Source of the DNA: Methylomicrobium lacus LW14
GTDB lineage: Bacteria; Pseudomonadota; Gammaproteobacteria; Methylococcales; Methylomonadaceae
Assembly (NCBI RefSeq): GCF_000527095.1
Contig: NZ_AZUN01000001.1
Span: 1,736,001 to 1,800,000 of the forward strand
Direction: 5' to 3'
DNA length: 64,000 nt
Of this stretch, positions 51,578 to 60,648 are shown in pieces. How positions within the stretch are numbered: the first letter of the stretch is position 1; every line of letters starts with the position of its first letter. The notes beneath the pieces are model-generated. The model saw nothing but the letters and a program-made list of their open reading frames with translations, was not told the DNA's origin and made no database searches. Made by a program: the position numbers and the translations under genes.

Positions 51578-53422
51578 ATGAAAAAAATACTCTATTTCGT
51601 TTTTTCCCTCAGTTTATTTTTAGTAAATAATAGTGTTATAGCCGAACCAGCCAAAGACTGTTTTAATCGTGCTGCCGGGCCTGAAAAAAGATGTTTGGAA
51701 GGCAAAGGCAGCCAAAGTAACAGCCGATCAGGCGTATTGCAACTGTTGCAACAGCTCGCTGAACAAAAAGCGATTTCCAGCATTATTCCTCTTTTGCAGG
51801 ATAGCGAGGCCTATGTACGCGATGCGGCATTAGAAGCATTAGGTCAATTACAGGCAAAAGAAGCGATTCCAACGATGATTCCTCTTTTGCAGGATATTGA
51901 CAGCCATGTGCGCAGTAAAGCCATCACTGTATTAGTGCAATTTCGCGCAAAGGAAGCGATTCCCAGCATCATTCCTCTTTTGCAGGCAAAAGACAACACT
52001 GTGCGCATCAGCACGATGGAAGCGTTATTGCAATTGGAAGCCCAAGAGGCGATTCCAAATATCATTTTTCTCTTAAAAGATAACGATAGCAATGTACGCA
52101 TGACCGCAATAAACACCTTATGGGAATTGCGCGCAAAAGAGGCGGTTTCCAGCATTATTGCGTTATTGAAAGATAGCGATAAAAATATACGTATTCGCGC
52201 AATAGAAGTATTGAGCGCATTACAAGGGAAAGATGCCATTCCCGAAATGATTTCTCTTTTAAAAGATACTGATGACGATGTACGGTTGAGCGCGATAAAA
52301 GCATTACAGGATTTAGACGCAAAAAAAGCCGTGCCCAGCATTATCCTTCTTTTGCAAGACAGCAATGCAAAGATGCGTTCTACGGCGATAAGCATGTTAC
52401 GCAAAGCAAAGGCAAAAGAAGCCATTCCAAGCATTACCCCTCTTTTGCAAGATAGCGCTACTGACGTGCGCAGTAACGCCATCTCGGCCTTAGAAGAGTT
52501 ACAGGGAAAAGAAGCGGTTTCGAGCATTATTCCGCTTTTAAATGATCCCGTTGGAAATGTACGCATTCAAGCGATCGATTCCTTATCACGCTTGCAAGAA
52601 AATGAAATAATCCCTCGCATTATTTCTCTCTTACATGATCATGATGAACGGGTGCAAATCCGAACCATGGAATTATTGCAGCACTTTCAAGAAGAAAATA
52701 CATCGATTCCTAAAAAAGAAGCGATTTCTAATGTACTCCCTCTCTTGCAGGACGACGACAAAAACATACGCTATACGGCAGTCGCTACATTAAAGGCATT
52801 ACAGGCGACAGAAGCGATTCCTAGTATTATTCCTCTCTTGCGAGATACGGAAACCTCTGTCCGTTTAACGACGATAGAGACACTGGCCGCATTACAGGCA
52901 AAGGAAGCCATCCCCACTTTTATCCATTTTTTAAAAGACAAAGAGCCTAATATCCGCGTTGCAGCCATGGAAGCACTGATAGCGTTACAAGGAAAGGAGG
53001 CAATCCCTCATATTGCACCTCTTTTGAAAGATGAAGTCATTGAGGTACGCAAGGCGACGGAAGAAAGACTGTCCAAATTACAGAATCCATTATTAACCGC
53101 ATTCATTAATAAAACGACTGCCCTGTTAATCGTGATATGCCCTATCCTGGCGTTTTTGCCATTGTTTCTCACCAGAAAAAAGCTTTTTGTCAGCATCGCC
53201 GCTTTCATCGCCTCACTCTTTTTATTTCGCATGCTAGTTAATATTTCTCCTGACTACACGCATATGAGAGAAGAAACCCTGCTGGGAAGACTATTCCAGG
53301 GAGGCGTATTGTGTGTATTTGCAATCTCAATGTTTTTGAAATTAAGCTGGAGTATCGTAGCGGGTTTAATTAGACGCTCACCCGACATTGATGAGGATAG
53401 TTTAAAGGCGAAACAAAATTAA
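51578..53422 (+). CDS. HEAT-repeat membrane-anchored protein
   Basis: A 614-residue protein. The ATG at 51578 starts a signal peptide (MKKILYFVFSLSLFLVNNSV, cut after IA). About 14 HEAT/PBS-lyase-like units of 31 residues follow from near residue 60 to 490, with the pattern EAIPSIIPLLQDSDxxVRxxAIxAL. One unit is extended by seven residues. Two membrane helices lie near 500-545 and 565-600. Exported HEAT solenoids often serve as binding scaffolds. The partner is unknown. Base composition is AT-rich relative to core genes. Confidence 0.85.
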   Translation: MKKILYFVFSLSLFLVNNSVIAEPAKDCFNRAAGPEKRCLEGKGSQSNSRSGVLQLLQQLAEQKAISSIIPLLQDSEAYVRDAALEALGQLQAKEAIPTMIPLLQDIDSHVRSKAITVLVQFRAKEAIPSIIPLLQAKDNTVRISTMEALLQLEAQEAIPNIIFLLKDNDSNVRMTAINTLWELRAKEAVSSIIALLKDSDKNIRIRAIEVLSALQGKDAIPEMISLLKDTDDDVRLSAIKALQDLDAKKAVPSIILLLQDSNAKMRSTAISMLRKAKAKEAIPSITPLLQDSATDVRSNAISALEELQGKEAVSSIIPLLNDPVGNVRIQAIDSLSRLQENEIIPRIISLLHDHDERVQIRTMELLQHFQEENTSIPKKEAISNVLPLLQDDDKNIRYTAVATLKALQATEAIPSIIPLLRDTETSVRLTTIETLAALQAKEAIPTFIHFLKDKEPNIRVAAMEALIALQGKEAIPHIAPLLKDEVIEVRKATEERLSKLQNPLLTAFINKTTALLIVICPILAFLPLFLTRKKLFVSIAAFIASLFLFRMLVNISPDYTHMREETLLGRLFQGGVLCVFAISMFLKLSWSIVAGLIRRSPDIDEDSLKAKQN

Positions 53423-53595
53423 TAAAGGATAATATTCAGCACCCAATACGGCTAACGCCAATAATTTGTTGCAAATCCACCTTAAAACAGGGAAGATAGA
53501 TGGAAGCGGCATAATTATTTTTTAAGCTGCCCCGTTCGTCGCTCGTCCCAATCAAATTTTTTATCAAGCCGCTGATTTTCAGCCGAGGGGTTATC

Positions 53596-53778
53596 ATGAA
53601 TAAACTTTCTGATGAACTCGCCAATACCTCCGTCTGTCCTCAATGCTTCAAGAAAAATCATACTAATTTCATTGAGCCTGATCCTCAAATGTCGCTTATG
53701 TGCTCCTCCTGCGGCTGCAACTATTTTCCCTTCCGTAATGCCATCGATGAACATGAACCACCAAATTTGAACATTTGA
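53596..53778 (+). CDS. Small zinc-ribbon protein
   Basis: A 60-residue protein, MNKLSDELANTSVCPQCFKK, with a second cysteine set in LMCSSCGCNYFPF. The two CxxC pairs make a zinc-ribbon. A GAGGGG ribosome site precedes the ATG. It is preferred over a longer antisense frame because of the cysteine pattern. The function is unknown. Confidence 0.55.
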   Translation: MNKLSDELANTSVCPQCFKKNHTNFIEPDPQMSLMCSSCGCNYFPFRNAIDEHEPPNLNI

Positions 53779-54022
53779 ATCTTCTGAGAGTTTATCGGCT
53801 GCTTGGTGAAATATTTTTATCTCGCATCGTTCGAGCCGACTCGCTTCAATAAGCCTTATCCAGCAGCTTAACCTCAACGTTACCAGCTGTTACCAATAGA
53901 GACGAAAGCCAGGCTCGCCGGCCTTACCCCCCAGGGAATGCCGCTTCAGCCCGGCGAATTCTGTGTTTGGCTTCGCGCCGGGCTGGGGCTCGGCGTTTCC
54001 AGAGGCGGTTTTCATGTCCGCA

Positions 54023-55984
54023 TCATAAACATTTAAAAACCATCAGCGTAATGTCGTCACTGAACGAATCGGTCCGGCAGAACTGTTTTAAACGTTCCAG
54101 GAAGACATTGATCAGCGTATCCGGGGCATCCTGGCAATGTTCAATCAACAGACTTTCAACCCGGTCTATGCCGAAAAAATCGCCCTGCCCGCCTTCCGCC
54201 TCAATCAAGCCATCGGTATAAAAAAGGATGATGTCGCCGGACTCTATCGGCAGCGCTTTTTCTTCAAAATAAACCTGTTGATTGACGCCCACGATCAAGC
54301 CGTCCGCGTCCAGCCGCAAACAGGCGTTTTGCTGCGGCTTATACAATAAAGGCGGCGGGTGACCTGCGTTCGCAAAGCGGATCAACCGGTTGTCGATATC
54401 GTATTGCAGATAAAACAGGGTGATGAAAAAATCCGACTTGTCGAGATCTTCAAACAGAAAACGGTTCAACTGATCCAGTTTGGCGGCCGGCGCCCCGACA
54501 CCGCCGGCATTCGCGCGAATCGCGCTGCGCGTTTCGACCATGAACAGCGCAGGCCCTATAGAATGCCCCGAAACATCCGCGATCACCATGTCCAGATGGC
54601 GGTCGCCACGGAAGAAATAATCATAATAATCGCCGCCGACCTGATCGGCCGGCAAACAGCGGCCGATCACCTCGAAATGCCGATTTTTGATCGGGCTTGC
54701 GGGAGACAGCGTCGCCTGAATCTTGCGCGCAATATCGATCTCATTGCGCGCGATCGCGAGTTTGACCTGTGCCTGGCGAATCTGCTGCTCGGCGGCCTTG
54801 CGCGCGCTGATGTCATGGATGAAACCGCTGAAGATGAAGACATTGCCTTCTTTCAAAGGCGAAATGCTCAATTCGATCGGAAATTCCGCACCGTCGCGCC
54901 GCAAGGCCGTCTGCTCGATCAAACGGTTCAGGATGCTGCCGTTGCCGCCGTGCAGGAAATTATCGAGTCCTAGGCGGTGCGCCTTGCGGAAGCGTTCCGG
55001 AATGATCAGTTCATCGAGGCGCTGGCCGATCGCCTCATCGCGGCGCCAGCCGAAAATCTGTTCCGCCTGGCGGTTCCAGTCCCGGATGATGCCGTAGGAA
55101 TCCATGATCACGATCGCGCTCAGCGAACTCTCGATGATCAGGCGGATACGTTTTTCGCTGTCGATCAGCGCATCCTGAAATCGCTTCCTGACGGTAATGT
55201 CGCGATCGACCCCGCGCCATTTGAGCAGCTTTCCTGCCGCGTCGATGATCGGCAAACCGGTCGATTCGGTGATCACCTGATGACCATCCTTGTGCTGATA
55301 ATGATTGATCAGACTGTAGAACGGTTGATGGCTGGCCGCGTAAAACTGTTGTTCGGCCTTGTCCTGCGCGGTCAGGAATTCGGTGTAATGCCTGCCGACG
55401 ACCTGGTCAGGGCTATAACCCAAAATCTGCAGCACCGCGGTGCTGCAATAGATATAAAAGCCGCCGGGGTCCTGCTCCCACAGCCATTCGCCGGTCATCT
55501 CGGCCATTTGCCGAAAACGCTCCTCGCTTTCGACCAGCGCCGATTCGACATCCCGGCACACATTCACGCCCATGCCGGCGATGCCGGAGGCGTCCACGCC
55601 GTCGATTTCCGCGAGATTTTTGTCATTGAATTCCTGAATCAGTATCAATATAGGGATCCGCCCCGGATCTTGCGTCAGCAACCGCGACAGCGACAACTGC
55701 GCCTTGATCAGCCGATTGCCACGGGCCGCCACGCCGGCGATCACAGATTGATCGACGCCCGCCTCGATCAGTTGCGTAAAAATTTGCCGCCAGGGCTGCG
55801 CCTCGCTTTCCGGGCAGAGGCGATGGAAGGATTGGTCCGCCAGCTCCTGCTCCTCGAAACCGAGCAATTCGGCCGCGGCCGCGTTGACATGCTTGATCCT
55901 CGGCGGCCAGGCGACCGCATCGCCCGAACGGTCCCACTCGACGATCACGATCCTGGCTTTCGGAAATTCGTTAGGCAGCTGCAA
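54023..55984 (-). CDS. PAS-domain SpoIIE-type protein phosphatase
   Basis: A 653-residue cytoplasmic PP2C-like phosphatase. Three PAS-like domains occupy about 20-130, 165-285 and 295-410 (GWRRDEAIGQRLDELIIPER, ISARKAAEQQIRQAQ). The SpoIIE/RsbU domain is about 430-653 with VGGDYYDYFF, IADVSGHSIGPALFM, FANAGHPPPLLY and ILFYTDGLIEA, which contain the metal aspartates. It should dephosphorylate an anti-sigma-antagonist protein in a partner-switch pathway after sensing a signal. No partner is nearby. Confidence 0.9.
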   Translation of the reverse strand: MQLPNEFPKARIVIVEWDRSGDAVAWPPRIKHVNAAAAELLGFEEQELADQSFHRLCPESEAQPWRQIFTQLIEAGVDQSVIAGVAARGNRLIKAQLSLSRLLTQDPGRIPILILIQEFNDKNLAEIDGVDASGIAGMGVNVCRDVESALVESEERFRQMAEMTGEWLWEQDPGGFYIYCSTAVLQILGYSPDQVVGRHYTEFLTAQDKAEQQFYAASHQPFYSLINHYQHKDGHQVITESTGLPIIDAAGKLLKWRGVDRDITVRKRFQDALIDSEKRIRLIIESSLSAIVIMDSYGIIRDWNRQAEQIFGWRRDEAIGQRLDELIIPERFRKAHRLGLDNFLHGGNGSILNRLIEQTALRRDGAEFPIELSISPLKEGNVFIFSGFIHDISARKAAEQQIRQAQVKLAIARNEIDIARKIQATLSPASPIKNRHFEVIGRCLPADQVGGDYYDYFFRGDRHLDMVIADVSGHSIGPALFMVETRSAIRANAGGVGAPAAKLDQLNRFLFEDLDKSDFFITLFYLQYDIDNRLIRFANAGHPPPLLYKPQQNACLRLDADGLIVGVNQQVYFEEKALPIESGDIILFYTDGLIEAEGGQGDFFGIDRVESLLIEHCQDAPDTLINVFLERLKQFCRTDSFSDDITLMVFKCL

Positions 55985-56234
55985 GAGTCATATCTCCCGG
56001 CGGGCGGACAACTATTTTCAAGTTTCCCGAAATAACCTGTTGTTGATGAAGTGAAGGCTAAGCGCCAACCCGTTTAAAATCATATCATAGCCTATCGCTT
56101 GCAATGTCTGTCTACTGATGCCATCATGCAGCAGTCTTGGCGGAAATTAGAATTGCCGGCCAACATCAGCAACTACTGCAAAAATACTTGAGTTCAGTGT
56201 AAAATGGCCGACTATGCCATCTAATAACCAAATC

Positions 56235-56828
56235 ATGGAACCACGCACCGCAGCAGTCGAACGTAACACGCTCGAAACGCAAATCAAGATCAGCCTGAAT
56301 CTGGACGGCACCGGCAAATCCCGCTTCATAACCGGCGTGCCGTTTCTCGATCACATGCTCGACCAGATCGCCCGCCACGGCTTGATCGACATTGAAGTCG
56401 AGGCGCATGGCGATCTCGAAATCGATGCGCATCACACCGTCGAGGACATCGGCATCACGCTCGGCCAGGCCTTTGCGAAGGCGGTCGGCGACAAGAAAGG
56501 CATCGTCCGTTACGGCCATGCCTATGTGCCGCTCGACGAAGCCTTGTCCCGCGTCGCGCTCGATTTGTCCGGCCGTCCGGGGCTCTTTTACGAAGTCAAA
56601 TACCCGCGCGCGACGATCGGCCGCTTCGATGTCGACCTGTTCCGCGAATTTTTTCAAGGCTTCGTGAACCACGCCGGTGTGACCCTGCATATCGACAACC
56701 TGAAAGGCGTCAATGCGCATCATATCGCCGAAACGATTTTTAAAGCCTTGGGCCGCGCCTTAAGAATGGCGGTTGCCCACGACCCGCGCATGGCCGGCAT
56801 CATGCCCTCCACCAAAGGCACGCTTTAA
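56235..56828 (+). CDS. hisB: Imidazoleglycerol-phosphate dehydratase
   Basis: A 197-residue monofunctional IGPD, sixth step of histidine synthesis. Metal-binding histidines are in FLDHMLDQIARHG, DAHHTVEDIGI, NHAGVTLHI and NAHHIAETIFK. The ATG at 56235 gives the same length and N-terminus as pseudomonad HisB; another ATG 21 bp upstream is in frame. It begins the hisBHAFIE run. The 230 bp upstream presumably hold its promoter. Confidence 0.95.
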   Translation: MEPRTAAVERNTLETQIKISLNLDGTGKSRFITGVPFLDHMLDQIARHGLIDIEVEAHGDLEIDAHHTVEDIGITLGQAFAKAVGDKKGIVRYGHAYVPLDEALSRVALDLSGRPGLFYEVKYPRATIGRFDVDLFREFFQGFVNHAGVTLHIDNLKGVNAHHIAETIFKALGRALRMAVAHDPRMAGIMPSTKGTL

Positions 56829-56916
56829 TCCTTAGATTCCATTATCATTGTTAAGTTTATCGGCAATGTTCCCTGAATTTTTTCCCTTTTTAGCCTAAGC
56901 CTTCCGCCTAAATCTT

Positions 56917-57552
56917 ATGTCATCCGTCGCTGTTATCGATTACGGAATGGGTAATCTGCATTCCATCGTCAAGGCATTGCAGCATGCCGATCCTGAAACC
57001 GAAGTGATCTGCACCGCTGATGCCGATACCATTCTCGGCGCTGACCGGGTGGTGTTTCCGGGCGTCGGCGCGATTCGCGACTGCATGCGGGCATTGCACG
57101 AAACCGGTCTGGCGGAGGTTATCCGCCAGGCCGCGGCCACCAAACCGCTGCTCGGCGTTTGTCTCGGCATGCAGGCCTTGCTGACCGACAGCGAAGAGAA
57201 CGGCGGCATCCAGGGCCTGAATCTGATTCCTGGACACGTCGTCCGCTTTGCCGACAAACTGACCGACGCTCAGGGCAATCAGCTCAAAATTCCGCACATG
57301 GGCTGGAATCGGGTGCACCAGACCCCGCATCCCTTGTGGCAAGACATTCCGCAGGACAGCCGCTTTTATTTCGTGCACAGCTATTATGCGCGCCCCGACG
57401 ACGATAGGACGACGGCCGCCACCAGCGCCTATCCGGACGACTTCGCCTGTGCGCTGACCTGGGGCAATATCTTTGCGGTGCAATTTCACCCCGAAAAAAG
57501 CCAGGCCGCCGGTTTGCAGTTGCTGCGCAACTTTTTGCACTGGTCCGGCTGA
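56917..57552 (+). CDS. hisH: Imidazole glycerol phosphate synthase, glutaminase subunit
   Basis: A 211-residue class I glutamine amidotransferase. The catalytic cysteine is in LLGVCLGMQALL, and the His-Glu pair in VQFHPEKSQ. The oxyanion region has VFPGVGAIRDCM. It supplies ammonia to HisF for the cyclisation giving IGP and AICAR. It lies between hisB and hisA. Confidence 0.96.
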   Translation: MSSVAVIDYGMGNLHSIVKALQHADPETEVICTADADTILGADRVVFPGVGAIRDCMRALHETGLAEVIRQAAATKPLLGVCLGMQALLTDSEENGGIQGLNLIPGHVVRFADKLTDAQGNQLKIPHMGWNRVHQTPHPLWQDIPQDSRFYFVHSYYARPDDDRTTAATSAYPDDFACALTWGNIFAVQFHPEKSQAAGLQLLRNFLHWSG

Positions 57553-57613
57553 TTCATTTTTTTCGATCGATGATCATCATGACTCTAAAAATTGCTGTTG
57601 AGGAAAACCGTGT

Positions 57614-58345
57614 ATGTTGTTAATACCTGCAATTGATTTGAAAGAAGGCAAATGTGTCCGTTTGCGGCAGGGACGCATGGAAGACGACACGGTGTTCTCC
57701 GAAGACCCGGTCGCGGTCGCGGGCCGCTGGGTCAATCTCGGCGCCAAACGTCTGCATCTGGTCGATCTGGACGGCGCCTTTGCCGGCAAGCCGCGCAATG
57801 CGGAGGTGATCCATGCGATCGCCGAAGCCTTTCCTAACGTGCCTATCCAAATCGGCGGCGGCATCCGGGACGAAGAGACGATCCAGGCTTATCTGAATGC
57901 CGGCGTCGAATATGTGATCATCGGCACCAAGGCGGTCAACGCGCCGCATTTCGTTCGCGACATGGCGATCGAATACCCGCGCCGAATCATCGTCGGCCTC
58001 GACGCGAAGGACGGCAAGGTCGCGATCGACGGCTGGTCCAAACTGTCCCGCCATGACGTGATCGATCTCGCGAAGCATTTCGAGGAAGACGGCGTCGAGG
58101 CGATCATCTATACCGATATTTCGCGCGACGGCATGATGCAGGGCGTGAACATCGAGGCGACCTCCCGGCTCGCGCGCGCAATTAAAATCCCGGTGATCGC
58201 CTCGGGCGGCATCACCAATATCGACGACATCCGAGCGCTCGGCCAGATTGCCGGCGACGGCGTGATCGGCGCGATCACCGGCCGCGCGATCTACGAAGGC
58301 ACGCTCGATTTCGCCGAAGCGGAAAAACTGGCCGAGTCGTTCTGA
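57614..58345 (+). CDS. hisA: ProFAR isomerase
   Basis: A 243-residue beta-alpha barrel, phosphoribosylformimino isomerase. Catalytic aspartates are in LIPAIDLKEGKCVRL and IYTDISRDGMMQG. Phosphate-binding turns VQIGGGIRDEE-like IQIGGGIRDEETI and ASGGITNIDD are present. It converts ProFAR to PRFAR. HisF follows 2 bp later. Confidence 0.96.
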   Translation: MLLIPAIDLKEGKCVRLRQGRMEDDTVFSEDPVAVAGRWVNLGAKRLHLVDLDGAFAGKPRNAEVIHAIAEAFPNVPIQIGGGIRDEETIQAYLNAGVEYVIIGTKAVNAPHFVRDMAIEYPRRIIVGLDAKDGKVAIDGWSKLSRHDVIDLAKHFEEDGVEAIIYTDISRDGMMQGVNIEATSRLARAIKIPVIASGGITNIDDIRALGQIAGDGVIGAITGRAIYEGTLDFAEAEKLAESF

Positions 58346-58347
58346 TC

Positions 58348-59124
58348 ATGAGTCTCGCCAAACGCATCATTCCCTGCCTGGATGTCGATAACGGCCGCGT
58401 GGTCAAAGGCGTCAAATTCGTCGACATCCGCGATGCCGGCGATCCGGTCGAAATCGCCCGGCGTTACGACCGCGAAGGCGCTGATGAAATCACCTTTCTC
58501 GACATTACCGCAACCCACGACAACCGCGCGACGATGGTGCATGTGGTCGAACAGGTCGCCGGCGAAGTATTTATTCCGTTGACGGTCGGCGGCGGCATCC
58601 GCACTTTAAACGATATTCGCACCATGCTGAACGCCGGCGCGGACAAGGTCGGCATCAATAGCGCCGCGGTATCCAATCCCGAATTCGTGCGCGAAGCGGC
58701 CGAGCGTTTCGGCTCGCAGTGCATCGTCGTCGCGATCGACGCGAAAAAAGTTTCCGCGCCGGGCGATCCCGAGCGCTGGGAAATCTTCACGCACGGCGGC
58801 CGGAAATCGACCGGCATCGAGGCGATCGGCTGGGCTAAAAAAATGGTCGACTACGGCGCCGGCGAAATCCTGCTGACCAGCATGGACCGCGACGGCACCC
58901 GCGAAGGCTTCGACCTGCGCCTGACGCGCGCGCTCAGCGAAGCGGTCGCGGTACCGGTGATCGCCTCGGGCGGCGTCGGCAACCTGGACCATCTGGTCGA
59001 CGGCATTATCGAAGGCAAGGCCGACGCAGTGCTTGCGGCCAGCATCTTCCACTTCGGCGAATATACGATTCAACAGGCCAAGGAGCACATGGCCAAGCAC
59101 GGCATCGAGGTTCGGCTGACATGA
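58348..59124 (+). CDS. hisF: Imidazole glycerol phosphate synthase, cyclase subunit
   Basis: A 258-residue barrel. Catalytic aspartates are in IIPCLDVDNGRVVKG and LTSMDRDGTREG. It shares the barrel pattern of HisA and lies right after it. It overlaps hisI by 4 bp, suggesting coupled translation. Confidence 0.97.
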   Translation: MSLAKRIIPCLDVDNGRVVKGVKFVDIRDAGDPVEIARRYDREGADEITFLDITATHDNRATMVHVVEQVAGEVFIPLTVGGGIRTLNDIRTMLNAGADKVGINSAAVSNPEFVREAAERFGSQCIVVAIDAKKVSAPGDPERWEIFTHGGRKSTGIEAIGWAKKMVDYGAGEILLTSMDRDGTREGFDLRLTRALSEAVAVPVIASGGVGNLDHLVDGIIEGKADAVLAASIFHFGEYTIQQAKEHMAKHGIEVRLT

Positions 59125-59513
59125 GCGAAGCCTGGCTCGACGAACTGCGCTGGACCGAAGACGGCCTGATCCCGGCGATCGCCCAACAGGCGGACAGCGG
59201 CAAGATTCTGATGTTCGCCTGGATGAACCGCGAGTCGTTGCGACTGACGGCTGCCGAAGGCTATGCGGTGTACTGGTCCAGGTCGAGGAACAAACTCTGG
59301 CGCAAGGGCGAGGAATCCGGCCACCGGCAAAAAGTGCTCGGCATCTATCTCGACTGCGACGAAGACGTGATCCTGATCAAAATTGAACAGCAAGGCGGCA
59401 TTGCCTGTCATACCGGACGCGAGAGCTGTTTTTACCGACAGTTGCAGGGTGAGCAATGGCAGACCGTCGAACCGGTGCTGAAAGACCCTGAAGCGATATA
59501 TCGAAAATCATGA
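59121..59513 (+). CDS. hisI: Phosphoribosyl-AMP cyclohydrolase
   Basis: A 130-residue HisI. The family marks are MFAWMNRESLRLTA, YWSRSRNKLWRKGEESGH and LDCDEDVILIKIEQ with zinc-binding cysteines in ACHTGRESCFYR. It opens the adenine ring of PR-AMP. It overlaps hisF and hisE by 4 bp each. Confidence 0.96.
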   Translation: MSEAWLDELRWTEDGLIPAIAQQADSGKILMFAWMNRESLRLTAAEGYAVYWSRSRNKLWRKGEESGHRQKVLGIYLDCDEDVILIKIEQQGGIACHTGRESCFYRQLQGEQWQTVEPVLKDPEAIYRKS

Positions 59514-59827
59514 GCGACGTATTACAACAACTGGCGGACGTGCTGGAACAGCGCAAGCAACAAACGGCGGACACATCCTATGTCGCGAGCCTTTATGCGA
59601 AAGGCCTGGACACGATCCTGAAAAAGATCGGCGAGGAAGCCACCGAAACGGTGATTGCGGCGAAAGGCGGCGATAAACAGCAAATCATCTATGAAATGGC
59701 CGATTTATGGTTTCATTGCATGGTGCTGTTGGCGCAGCAAGAACTCGGCCCCGACGATGTATTGAAGGAATTGCAGCGCCGCTTCGGGCTTTCGGGCATC
59801 GAAGAAAAAGCGCAGCGGCAAAAATAG
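59510..59827 (+). CDS. hisE: Phosphoribosyl-ATP pyrophosphatase
   Basis: A 105-residue all-alpha NTP pyrophosphohydrolase, separate from hisI. The metal-binding helix pattern is GEEATETVIAAKGGD and YEMADLWFHCMVLL. It hydrolyses PR-ATP to PR-AMP. It closes the his run in this window; hisG, hisD and hisC must lie elsewhere. Confidence 0.95.
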   Translation: MSDVLQQLADVLEQRKQQTADTSYVASLYAKGLDTILKKIGEEATETVIAAKGGDKQQIIYEMADLWFHCMVLLAQQELGPDDVLKELQRRFGLSGIEEKAQRQK

Positions 59828-59847
59828 CTCATCACTCACACGCTCTT

Positions 59848-60011
59848 GCGTCACTGCCATTAAGTTAAGGGGGGTATCTCCCTCTCCCTTCGGGAGAGGG
59901 TCGGGGTGAGGGGAATAAAATAAGGAAAAATACTTTATTTTGATCCCCTCATCCTAGCCTTCTCCCAGAGGGAGAAGGGACCGGCCATCCTTAACTTAAT
60001 GGCAGTGACGC
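59848..60011. repeat. 164-bp inverted-repeat element between hisE and tatA
   Basis: The ends are exact 23-bp inverted repeats (59848-59870 and 59989-60011). Inside are nested near-palindromes, CCCTCTCCCTTCGGGAGAGG and CCTTCTCCCAGAGGGAGAAG, facing each other around an AT-rich centre. The element has no coding capacity. It looks like a small non-autonomous transposon or a large REP-type hairpin in the his-tat intergene. Confidence 0.65.
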
Positions 60012-60102
60012 CCTTACGTAGAAACGCAATCCACACCGCCCCGTCGGGGCGACAACCACAACCCCAGCATAAGCCCCCAAACTTCAACAAGAGGTAAAAT
60101 CC

Positions 60103-60315
60103 ATGGGCATCGGCATCTCCGAATTAATAGTGTTACTGCTGATCGTGGTGGTGCTGTTCGGCACCAAACGATTACGCACGGTCGGCTCCGATCTTGGCGC
60201 CGCGATCAAAGGTTTCCGCAACGCGGTCAAGGACCAGGACAGTCCAGAACAGGTCGCCGAGGATAAAAAGCCGATCGAAGGCGAAACGATTACCAAACAC
60301 CAGGAAAAAACCTAA
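60103..60315 (+). CDS. tatA: Twin-arginine translocase subunit TatA
   Basis: A 70-residue TatA. The short N-terminal helix ISELIVLLLIVVVLFGTKRL is followed by the amphipathic segment RTVGSDLGAAIKGFRNAVK and a polar tail. TatA forms the translocation pore for folded proteins. The Tat-type multicopper oxidase at 41381 is one likely client. The ribosome site is AAGAGG. Confidence 0.95.
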   Translation: MGIGISELIVLLLIVVVLFGTKRLRTVGSDLGAAIKGFRNAVKDQDSPEQVAEDKKPIEGETITKHQEKT

Positions 60316-60318
60316 GCG

Positions 60319-60648
60319 ATGTTTGAAATAGGCTTCTCCGAAATCATGATGGTCGCGCTGGTCAGCCTGTTGGTGATAGGTCCCGAGCGGCTTCCCAAGG
60401 TCGCCCGCATCGCGGGCTACTGGATCGGCAAGACGAGGCGACTGATCGCCGATGCAAAGGCCGAAATCAGCGCCGAGCTGCATGCCGAGGAACTGCGTCA
60501 GGCCTTCGAACACCAGGACGACCTGAAGCAGCTGCAAGACCTGATCGATGAAACCCGGAGCGCCGGGCATGCGCTTCAATCCTCGCTTGAGGAGCACCTG
60601 ACGCAAGACCGCATCACCCTAGACAAAGACCCGCATGAAGAAAAATAA
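60319..60648 (+). CDS. tatB: Twin-arginine translocase subunit TatB
   Basis: A 109-residue TatB. The N-terminus MFEIGFSEIMMVALVSLLVI and the GPERLPKVARIAGYWIGK hinge are diagnostic; the rest is a charged amphipathic helix. TatB with TatC binds the twin-arginine signal. It starts 3 bp after tatA and overlaps tatC by 14 bp. Confidence 0.94.
   Translation: MFEIGFSEIMMVALVSLLVIGPERLPKVARIAGYWIGKTRRLIADAKAEISAELHAEELRQAFEHQDDLKQLQDLIDETRSAGHALQSSLEEHLTQDRITLDKDPHEEK

Noticed and set aside
51750..53060. CRISPR-like or DNA-level repeat array
   Set aside because: The 93-bp period comes from the 31-residue HEAT units in a coding frame; no conserved spacers or direct repeats of CRISPR type.
53515..53877. 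120-residue minus-strand frame
   Set aside because: It overlaps the plus-strand zinc-ribbon gene, which has two CxxC pairs and a ribosome site; the minus frame has no recognised feature.
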